From positions 163,081 to 227,080 of the forward strand of contig WBMV01003157.1 of the NCBI GenBank assembly GCA_013396655.1: a stretch of 64,000 nt of DNA, written 5' to 3'. Within the stretch, counting starts at the first letter, position 1. Each line of letters starts with the position of its first letter. The stretch is from Campylorhamphus procurvoides. Its lineage: Eukaryota; Chordata; Aves; Passeriformes; Dendrocolaptidae. The notes under the pieces were generated by a model. The model did not search any database, was not told where the DNA came from, and saw only the letters and a list, made by a program, of their open reading frames with translations. A program made the translations under genes and the position numbers. Shown piece by piece: positions 1-9,683 of this stretch.

Positions 1-1159
1 ACAGGTGAAACCTGAAAAATACCATTGGATGCTCTGAAAAACTTAAGGAAGTCCTACAGCTGGAGCTGGGCTGTTGTTTTGCAGCTTGTGCAGTAATTCC
101 TGGACAAGAACCTAAGTTAAGGCTCGGCTGCAAAGAAACTGTCAAAGGGTTTCTGAGGGACTGAATAATAGTTCCTCTACTCACATGGTTTTGTTTTAAA
201 AATTATGTTCATCCTTTTGTAACTACTGTATTTTCAATGGCATGGATGTATTTCATCTTTAATCCACTGTGAAATTTCATGTGTCTCTTTTGCACCTTAC
301 TTTTATTTGAAATGTCCTGAGTTCAACATGTTTCTCAACAGAACGTTTTGTTCTTCAGCTCTCCTGCTTTTTGCCCAGGATTGCTCAGCTCAATACCTTC
401 TTGATCACCCACGCCAGGACTCAAAAGTTAAGAGTTTTTGTTAGTTATCAGGAGAAGATTTGAAAGAGACACATTTCAGAAGTAAAGCGGTAGTGCCATG
501 GTCAGGTATAATCCAACCCCAAATTAATCACATAAATTAGAAAATTGTAGACTCCTCTCCAGAAGTCATACATCAGCAAAACTGACGGTAACCCTTCATA
601 CCTCTGTCAAGCCTTGTTGTTAGGATTCTTTCAGCAATTAATGTGTTTAAAAATGATATCATATTCTCAGGAAGAGTTGATGTTTTAGCATGCAGAGTGC
701 TGGGGCGATGTTGCTATGGCAGCCTTAGCCATGATTTTCTTTCTCTTGCTAATGCCAATTTTTTATTCCCCAGAATGTCCTGCATTTCAGTTATTGGTAT
801 TCTTAATTTTTAAATGGTTCTTTATAAACTAGAAAGACCATTTATCAGTGATTTTATTGCTTTTCCTAATGTAATTGCTAGTACAGGTAATACAATACCA
901 CTTTGTGTGGAAGATACTGTAAATATAATCTAATCAAAAAGACTTCACTCAGTAGCATGAGTCAATAGCCAGAGAGGCTGCTGTGAAATGTTTTTCTCAT
1001 TGTAGTTAATTGTTTTTAAATCTCTTTGCTGGTGCCTTTGAACATCAGGTCTACCCTGAGGTACCAGCACCTCATAGCATGATGCTGTGCGGTAGAGCTG
1101 TCCCAGTATTTTCCTAGTGTGATGAGAGATAGCCAGTAAAAATGTCAGGATGTCAGACA

Positions 1160-1328
1160 TTGGAATAAGCTCCCCAAGGAAGTGGTGGAATCAGCCTCCC
1201 AGGAAGTATTTAAAAGATGTGTATTTGTGGTGTTTAGTTTTGAGGTGGCCTTGGCAGTGCTGGGTTAATGGTCAGACTTGATGGTCTTAAAGGTCTTTTC
1301 TAAACTCAACAATTCTATGATTCTATAA
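1160..1328 (+). mobile_element. CR1 LINE 3'-end fragment
   Basis: The sequence runs like a degenerate CR1 3' terminus. A stretch resembling the end of ORF2 and the 3' UTR (gtggtggaatcagcctcc...) leads to a 'gacttgatggtcttaaagg' block and ends in the typical CR1 tail 'attctatgattctat'. It is strongly 5'-truncated, as most avian CR1 copies are, and has no coding capacity. Confidence 0.85.
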
Positions 1329-2871
1329 GATAAACCCACCTCATTTTTTGGAAGTTTAATGGACACAGGGTTTTGTTCTCCCACTGCCTTTTCTTCCACC
1401 AGACTGCAGCCAGTTCACTGCAGTGTGGGGCAGTGCTGAAGGCACCACAGTGCTGCCTTTGTTTTGAGCCATGGTGGTCCAGTGGCTCACAGAACTGAAA
1501 ATGCTGCTCAGAGTGTATTGCAACCATCTCCTCCATTCTTGGTTAGAGCCTGGCCTTCTCCAAGTGCCTTAAGTGTAGAATATGACTGCTCCCCAGCTCA
1601 TGAGCAGAGATAACATAATTGCATTTTATTCCTTCATGGGATTTCTCATGTGCCTTTTTCTCATTCATGGATGCTGGCGTGCCATGTTTTTGCTCCTGTT
1701 GTCATGGCAAATTGGTATGTCAGGAGGAAAAGTAACTGTTGTTCATGTATTACATTACATTTACAAGGATATTTAGTAAGTGTGTCGGATGACACAAGCA
1801 AATGTTTGTGGTAGCTCACGTTTCCCTTCTTAATATGTCAGCTTTTTCCTCATGGAAGTAGCCCAAAATAACCCAAACATCCCCAAGGAGAGCAGCAGTG
1901 AGAGCAATGAGAGAGCAATTAGGGAGCAATGAGAGCAGTTTGGCTTTAGCCTGGCTTCATTTTGGGAAGTTGGGAAACATAGAAATGGTGGTGTCTTTAC
2001 ATGCTGCTCTCCAGCCTGCACACTCAGAGACAGCTGCATTGAACTGAGCATGGGGTTCTTCTGCAGAGAAATGCCTGCTAACAAGGCAATCAGAACAAAC
2101 TTTTTGTAGTCAGTGAGGGCTCGCAGCATCTGGCACGATACTAGGATCCAAATACTCTTTCTTTAAAGACTTGATTTCTTGTTACGTGTTAATGTGACTC
2201 CTGGAGTGATTCTAGAAGAGAAAAAGACTTCAGCAAGGATTTGCATCTAGATTAGATTTTTTTTTTCCTGACTGAAACTGCATTAACTTTCATTATCACT
2301 TTGCATGTCTGTGCTACGAAAAAGCATGACCCTAACACAGGCTACATGAGAGGAATAAGGGATCTTTACAGGGGACAAGTGACTGGAGCAGTGGAAGGGA
2401 ACAGGAGCACACAGAGAGCTCTGGGTGGAGAGCAGGAGTGGAGTACCCTGGCAGGAGATGCAGAGGCACTGTGGGGCCAGCCCACGGAATGAGGTGGGTG
2501 AATGCCCAGAGCTCCAGGTCTGATTGTGGGTTTGGGGTGGCAAAAGGCACGGAATGGAGGAAGAGGAAGCCTGTGGGAGAGGTGCAAAGAGGGCGACTCT
2601 CTTACTTGGTTCTTGGCATTCTTCTAAGTGGGCAGTGATTTGCTCTTTGGTGGTAAACCACAGTTTCCGCTGATTTCCACCCACTGTAGGGAGAGGTAGG
2701 GAGAGGCTTCCCTCTGAGCCAGAGCTGCTGTCCACGTGTTCTGCTCTGGCCTTGTTCCCAGCTTGGGAGGAAGCAGTTTCTGTCCTTCTTGGAGAAAGAT
2801 GGAAAGGTACTGCTGGTATTTGATGAAATCAAAGATGGTTTTTTGAAAATCTCCAACGAAATAGGTATTCT

Positions 2872-2919
2872 TATATATCTGTGTATACCTATATATACAT
2901 ACATACATATACATAAACC
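2872..2919. repeat. AT-rich (TATA/CATA) microsatellite
   Basis: An imperfect run of tatata and catacata units. It accounts for the low-complexity antisense open frames around it. Confidence 0.8.
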
Positions 2920-4592
2920 ACAAACACTGTATATATAAATAAAAATGACAGCATTGTACTGTTTGCACTGAGCTGCCAGCTTTGGAACGACTGTAGTCCT
3001 GCAAGTAAGTGTTGAGCAAGAAAAAGTGATTCTATACCAAACTGCTACTGTTGAGTGTTGCAGCAGACAAAGGAAATGAGAGCAAACTCATCTTGAATTG
3101 ATTTCTTACCTTTTTTTAACTAAAATGATCATTAAGGCCCTCTGGTGCTGTGAAAGCTGAGCGCAGAAGGAAATGTGATGAAGATTGAGCTTTCTGAGGG
3201 AAACTGCACAAGCATAGGCAGGCTTTTTTCTCTTAGCACTTGGAGTTCAGTATGCTGGATAATATTTGAAATGAGCATTTCTGTATGCTACCCTCAAGCA
3301 ACATATGTAGGAAACTACGACTGTGGAGCTCTTTTTCTTGGCTGCCATTGAATCCAGGTGCTTACTCTCTGAGGGTCCATTTCTTAATATGGGTACAGAA
3401 GTGATTTTCTGGTGTTAAACATCAGTTACTCAATCAAGGAAAAGTGTCTAAACTGTGTAGTGGGAGAAGAAGAGAGTCTGAGAAAATATTTCTTATGTCA
3501 ACCCTGTCCTGTGAGAGGGAGTAGTTAGATAAGAAAGACATTAAAAAACCCATCTAGTTTTTCTGTACCAGTAGCTTGAAAATTCTTCAAAATTGAAACT
3601 TGTTTTCTTCTAAGCAGCTGACAATTAATCTTACAGAGAATTTTTTTAGCCTACACAAAAGCAGGTATTGCCTTTGGTATGGAAGTTCAGCTGAGATGCT
3701 CAATGGTGGGACTTAAAGATGAAGCAGAGATGCAACTGCTATTACAGCATATTAATTAAGCTCTTATTATAGAGATTGGTATTTGCAATGCTCCTTCCTC
3801 CAGATGAAAAAACACTCTCTCCTTTCCTGCCCACAAAGTGAAGCAACAGAAGTGAAAACAAGATGCTAACCAGGATGAAAATGCTCACTAACAGGCAAAA
3901 GCTGATGGTAGTGCAACTGGGTGTGGGGTGGAGCTGAGGATGTGTCAGGAGGGTTTCTGCACCACAGCAGCTTGGGATCAGTGCAGGTGGAGAAATGTGG
4001 AGTCAGTGCTTCAAAACTTTGAGTTAATGGTTTGAAAATGGGAGTCACTGTATGCATTCTCTAAGAGGCAGGAGGTGAAAGCTTCTGTGAGCTTTGGAGC
4101 AAGTGGATGTGAGGAGATGATGATTATTATTGTTTGTGTGCTGTGGAGCTTGAAAACGAGTTTGAGACCTAGGTAATCATAAAAATAGAAGACGGGTATG
4201 ATAGGTCTTAATTCAAACTAGAAGAATATGTACTTCAGCAGCAAGTCCAGACTGAATCATCAAATACATTTGTGTTCTCCAGTCACCTTAGCTCCAGGAG
4301 GATCTCTCTATGGGTCTCTGCCTGCCTTAGACTCTGGAGGAAAGAGCTGATTGTTATGTTAAGTGTAGACCCATGAAAGTTTGAAGTAGTTAACATAGCA
4401 GGGGGCTTTTCTTTTTATTTTGCTTTTTACAGAGTGGATTTAAATCAGGGAAATGATCCACTGCAAAATCTTGAAAGTTGGAGTAGAAGTGACGTGCAAA
4501 ATCTTCCTGCTGTCAGCTCAGCCTGTTTGTGCATATGCTGAGTGTGGCATATTTAACTGCAGGTTAGTTTAGGAGCTTGCAAGCCTTGAGGC

Positions 4593-4642
4593 TTTTTTTT
4601 GGTTTGGTTCGTTTTGGTTTTAGTTTTGGTTTGGTTTTTTTT
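4593..4642. repeat. T/G-rich simple repeat (TTTGG-like)
   Basis: Runs of T alternate with GG or G in an irregular five- to six-base pattern (ggtttggttcgttttgg...). It is low-complexity sequence with no gene content. Confidence 0.75.
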
Positions 4643-5107
4643 ACTGTTTGGTAGCAAAATATTAAGATGAAAGTATTAAAATAGCAGAAAGGTTTTACAC
4701 TTAAAATCTGTCATCCAGTCTTCTTGCCACTTTACATCACTTTGTGTAATTTCTGTGGGCTAGCTGGTACTGTGCCAAGTTGGATTTGATTTCTGCTTTG
4801 GTTTGAAGCAGGAAAGGATGAAGATTGTGAACTTGAAAGGAAAGGAAATGTACAAGGATAGAATTTCTAATGTCAGAATTCTGCATTCACAGGGGTAATT
4901 AAATCACATAGTGCACCATTGCCAGGAGCTCAAGCTTAGAGCAATTTGCAAACCTGGTAGAAAAAGGGAATGGCCACAGAATTGCTCTTTAAGTCCTTTT
5001 AAAAATGTTTTTATTTCTTGAATAGAAGAGGGAGTGAGAAACACTTACTTTACCAAAGAAGAAGCTGATAAGGGGAGGTGGCCCAAACCAAGAAAATGTC
5101 TATACAC

Positions 5108-5116
5108 TTTAAATAG
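5108..5116 (+). promoter_or_regulatory. Candidate TATA-like element before the brain-type first exon
   Basis: The motif tttaaatag lies about 220 bases before the first ATG of the large exon. The brain-type isoform of UNC13B is transcribed from its own promoter in mammals, so a start site shortly after this point is possible. The assignment rests only on position and a weak motif. Several upstream ATGs lie between it and the coding start, so the real start site could be elsewhere, or the large exon could be spliced to an upstream leader. Confidence 0.25.
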
Positions 5117-5333
5117 CGCATCCTCTTTCTTTGTGATTTTATGTGTATACTGTTCTTGGGTTTTTTGTTATTCTGCTGCTTTAGTTACTTTGGCTATTTC
5201 TATCTAAACCAAACGGTAATGTTTTTTCCCCTCTTTTGGTAGCCACTTCATGACAGAATAAAAACTGGATGCGAGTTGTGATTGATGTGTGCTTGTGCAG
5301 CTTGTAGCACTATGAGAAACACAGGTGCAGCTG

Positions 5334-7782
5334 ATGATGTTTGCTAGAAGTAGATTGAAAAAGCAAGAAAATGAAATTTCACTTCTGCACAGAAAACCTG
5401 TTGTAAAACTGTGGGGCAGGAAGCAATTCCGGAAGCAAAAACTCCATTTGTTTCTGCGGGACAAAATGAAGAAGCTTCTTCAAGGCCAGGTGGATGATAA
5501 TTCAAACCACGCGCATCGCTGCCAGCTCTCCCCGGTGGAGATTGAAACAGACATGTTTGTTTGTGGAATAAAGAGGAGCTCCGGGAGCAATGAATTTTCC
5601 ACAGGTGGAGGGGACTTCCATCGGGATGGAGGACGTGATTCCAAGGGAGTGAGTGAAATCTGTGTTGGTGAGGTGGAACTGAACTGGGATGGCTATGTGA
5701 AAATACCGTGTTCAGTTCAACAGAACAAGAAGGACTTGCAGGGAAATTCTTCTGGTGGTATCACACAGCCTTCTTCTGAAATAAAAGGCAGAGTGTCTGA
5801 GGGGCAGGACCTTTCTTCCCTGAGCATTACCATGAGCTGGAGGGATGCTGCTGAAAGGCAGGGTTGCTTTCCTCAAGAAAAGATGTCTGCATACAAGAGC
5901 CGGAGAAGGCAATCAAGAGATCGCTCAGCTGATGTGGTTGATTATATTGTTAAAGAGCTCCAGGGGATAAGTCGAATCCAGACGGAGATTGCAGAGCTCC
6001 GTCAGCACCTCACCTTGATAAAAGGCTCTGTGGATGAAGTCTCCAGCTGCGTGGATACAGTGTTGAGCGAGATAGAAGGCCTGCAAAGTGGTTCTGGTGG
6101 CAAAACCCAGGGTACACATGCTCGAGAGCCAAAAAGGGAGGTACAGAAGGAAGAACCAGTGTTATATTTTTATGGCATCCCAGAGAAAGATGGTGAAAAC
6201 ACAGTAGAGCTTATCTGCAGCTTCTTGTCTGAATATCACTGCTTCAATGGTATCCAGTGCAGTAAGTATATAAAAGATGCTTATAGATCAGATATGGGTA
6301 CAGGCAAGTCATTAATGCCAAGACCAGCAGTTGTGAAACTTGTCAGTTGTGAACAGAGAGACTTTATTTTACAGAAGTCTATCCTTCTGCAGAGCTCAGG
6401 GGTCCGGATTGCTACCAGTGAGGAGCAAAAGCGGCAGAAGGGCCAGAAAACAGATTCAGTCTCTTCACAGCCTGGCCTCAAGAAAAATCATCACAACTCG
6501 GTGAATCCTGATGGAGCTCAGAGAACTGATGGAGTTGGGCACCTTCAAATGGACTCATGCCAGGCTAACTACAAAAACACTAGCAGGAAAGAACAGTGCA
6601 CAGGGCAGAGACCTGATTCTGCGCAGAAATCAGCCTTGACTAAAGAAGACAACTCAGTATCTGAAACTGGAAAGGAAGCACAAACAATAAGCTGCAGCGA
6701 GCAGCCTTCAGATGACAGTGGCATTCACCAGGCCCTTCATGAACCTCTAGAAAAGCCACAGATGAGCAAAGTGGCCAAATCAGGTGGTGGAAAGTACTGC
6801 TGCTCATCTGACTCTTCAGGACGTGCAGGGCAGATGTGCACTTCAAATAATGGTGGTGAGCACACCCTTGGTACTGAAAGCGTCAATAAGAATTGTTCTT
6901 CCCTTCTAGAAAAAGATGAGGGGATAACCACTGAAGAAACTGAAATAGACTGTGACACCTCATGCAAATTAAACAGTGCAGAGAACGTGGACATTCAAAG
7001 AGAAGATGTTTCTAGTGGAGTGACAACCATTAGCTATGATCATATAACGGATGAAATGGCTGATAGTAGTGACAGCTTGAAAGATATGATACAAATGGAC
7101 CTGAATGATCAAGATCCAACTGATCAGGTCTTTAGGGATGTCCTGGAAAATTCCCAGTATTTCCTTGACCATTCCCGGGATAACATTGATCTTGTAGACA
7201 TGAAGTTTTACACTAATAAGCTTGGGAAAGCTATTCACCATTTCAGGTCTGCTCTGCAGGTGGTATTTCATAAACTGGAAACAAGTGATTCTGAAATCCT
7301 TTTGGAAAATGATAGTGGCTTACAGATGGATGATGACAATACGCTTATGCTGACCAGTTCAGGTATGGGTGGCAGCTCTGACAACTTTGCAGAAACCCCT
7401 CCTAGTCAGTCCTCTGAGAGCCAGGCAAACACAAATGTCAACAGTGAAGCATCTGCTCAGATGCAGTTTGCTCCTTCCAGTCTTTCGTCTGCTCCTCATG
7501 AGCCTCCTGTTTCTAGTTTGGTGCCATCATCTGACTGTGAAATCCCTACTGGGCAATGCTTACCTCCTGATCAGCTTGGAGAAGATGTGAACACCCTGCC
7601 TGAGCCAGCAAAGGAGTGCAGACCTATGAGCCTTGACAAGGTGTGCGCAGAGACCATCTACCTGAACAAATGCATCAACAATTTCAAAAATGTTCTGAGG
7701 GAAAAGAGACAAATGCGTAGGAGACTCTTAAAAGAATTAGCACAGGAAGGAAACTGGATTTCTGCTGAGGAAACAAATTCAG
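5334..7782 (+). CDS. UNC13B: UNC13B brain-type (bMunc13-2) N-terminal giant exon
   Basis: One open exon of about 816 codons encodes the isoform-specific N-terminus of bMunc13-2. Its size fits the extra N-terminal length of the mammalian brain isoform. The frame has a stop at 5313-5315, so coding begins at ATG 5334 or 5337, or at 5466 if the upstream ATGs are skipped. Residues below count from 5334. A heptad-like coiled coil lies at about 200-255 (VKELQGIS...LSEIEGLQ). A LINE-1 ORF1p-like segment lies at about 276-363 (VLYFYGIPE, MPRPAVVKL, GVRIATSEE). A long Ser/Asp-rich, probably disordered stretch follows, then a conserved-looking helix (GKAIHHFRSALQVVFHKLE). Near the end is a basic helix with NVLREKRQMRRRLLKEL. 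The coil region closely resembles that of Munc13-3 (UNC13C), supporting the assignment. The exon ends at CAG|gtaaaa in phase 1. In mammals the bMunc13-2 N-terminus targets the protein to ELKS-containing active zones. Confidence 0.93.
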
Positions 7783-7970
7783 GTAAAATGAAAAAAAATG
7801 TTTTTAAGGAGATGTCAAAATCTGCACCTCATTCTGTGGGTGAAGAGTTTATTAGAAGTTGTAAGCAAATAGTTACAAAGACAAGTACATATGCTGTACA
7901 ACAGTACTGACAACCCCCCTTAAAATTTATTGTGTAACACAGTGAAATGCCACTTAGCAAGCTTCACCTC

Positions 7971-8032
7971 TCTCTTTTTTTCTTTTCTTCTTTTTTTTTT
8001 TNNNNNNNNNNNNNTTTTTTTTTTTTTTTGAG
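7971..8032. repeat. Poly-T / pyrimidine tract with a 13-N assembly gap
   Basis: A T-rich tract is interrupted by thirteen N at 8002-8014. The gap almost certainly reflects an unresolved homopolymer, so the true tract length is unknown. Confidence 0.95.
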
Positions 8033-9628
8033 ACAGGGTGATTTGCACTGCTTCTTCAAAATAGCAGGTGTTAAGGTTCTTCATCATAATTCGTGACTTG
8101 GTTTCTTGTTAAATATAATAGCTAAGACATGTGATAACAAAGTGTGCATTCGAGCTATAAGTATCCAGATTTGCAGTTTTGTAAGTTGAGTGGATCTAGA
8201 CTTCAAGTGACTCCATCACGAAGTGGGAGTTCTCAGTGTTTAATCACTGCTAGATGTTATCCTAGCACAGACCTTTAAAAATAAAAATTAAAACAAGAAA
8301 CACACACACAAAAAGATTGAGAGTTGTATTTTGGTATTGTTTCCATAACTTGTCCATGAGATGAGAAATTTTTCATTTCTGTGGAGATATGTGCCTTATT
8401 TCCAGCACAGGTATTGAAGTGCCAATGTGAGCTGATGTGGTGGTGGAGATGTGCTGCTAAACCTGTTCCTGAGCATGTGGGAGGTAGAGCTGACCAGCAT
8501 CTTTCAATGGGACATGTTTTGATAGGCCCTGATTTGGTAAAATAGAACCTAACCTTGGAATGTAGGTCCATCTGCCCCCTCCCTCTCCAGTCAGTGAGAA
8601 GATTTCTTGGTGTCATCTCTGTCCCAATCACTACAGAGTAAAGGGAAGAGGCTTTGTTTCAGGAGTGGAAGGTACTTGAACTGCAGCTTGAAATATTCAC
8701 ATCCTTGTTGTGAACTTCTGTGTATCAAATACTGTATTCACTCTTCTTGCAGTCATGAAAGCTGGTCAGACTAATCAGGGGGCTGTTTTTCTCACTGAGA
8801 GAGTTGTCTGACTCCAAGCGCTTTTCCACTGACCGTGCTTTCACTGTGAAGAAACAATATGTCAACCCTTATTTGACTTCTGTATCACAGTGACCTTCTC
8901 AGTTATGCAGATCATAAAGCTTGTAATCAGCTCTCTGCTTTCTTATTTTACAGAAGGTCTTTAATATAGAGTTGTCTCAAACAAGAGGTTTTTCGTGAGG
9001 GAAATGCTGGGATTTGTTCGCAGGCTTGGCAGACATACCTTTCTTTTCTGGGTAGTGTTTGTGTGGTGCTCAAGTCTGGACATACTTCCTAATTTTAGGA
9101 CTTGAGGGAACAGACAGTGGTTTTGGATTAGCAATTGTCACAGTCCAGCAGAAGTATTGAAATAACTTGTTTCTGAATGTGAGAGAAGGCTGCTCATGTC
9201 AGCAGAGTTTGAGGAGTACAGACATGTTCACAAGATAAGAGGTAGCCAAAACAGTAAAGGAGGAGATGGAACAGAGCTGGACTTTTTACCTCAGATCTGG
9301 CTCTAGGGTGAATTGGCATTCCTGAGCCTCCCTCATTCAGTTCGATTCTCCTGAACATCACCTAGTGATGTGACAAAGAGTTAGTGCTTTGTGTGGCACT
9401 CACATAAAGGTGGATCTACACGGTGGGTTTGGCAGTTGAAGCCATAAAAGTGTGTGATGAAATCACAGTGCAGGAAATGTGCTCTGAGCAATGGGAGGAG
9501 TGGAAAACACTGGTTAAAGGATAAGGAAGGCTGGGGTTTTTTTCCTCCTTGGGAAAAAAACCCTGGAGGAGATGTCAGGAAGCAAAGCTGTCCAGACCCT
9601 CAGAGCTAGGCAGGGAAGCTGTTTGAAA

Positions 9629-9683
9629 GTTGGAACTAGATGGTCTTTAGATCCCTTCCAACACAAGCCATTCTGTGACTCTC
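9629..9683 (+). mobile_element. CR1 LINE 3'-tail fragment
   Basis: The block ttggaactagatggtcttta, followed by cccttccaacacaagccatt and ctgtgac, matches the familiar end of CR1 elements. The copy is short and degenerate, and its 5' extent cannot be judged by eye. Confidence 0.8.

Larger units (their letters stand above)
1..5333. other. Non-coding 5' region: upstream intron or promoter side of the UNC13B brain-type exon
   Basis: I see no supported coding exon here on either strand. The small open frames lack splice-site support and resemble no family I know. The stretch contains a CR1 fragment (about 1160-1328), an AT-rich microsatellite (about 2872-2919) and a T/G-rich tract (about 4593-4642). 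In mammals the ubiquitous-isoform exons of UNC13B (C2A domain and following region) lie upstream of the brain-type exon. None of their sequence is recognisable here, so they should lie upstream of this window. A TATA-like element lies shortly before the large exon. Confidence 0.8.

Noticed and set aside
2283..2735. 150-codon antisense open frame
   Set aside because: It overlaps several other frames on both strands and has no recognised product or gene signals. It reads as a chance frame in GC-richer sequence.
5712..7271. Antisense open frames across the giant exon
   Set aside because: They are shadows of the long sense reading frame, with no independent support.
8742..8814. Strong acceptor (cactcttcttgcag) followed by a short phase 1 frame, considered as the missing linker exon
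   Set aside because: The frame has no donor before its stop and the peptide does not resemble the expected calmodulin-binding helix.
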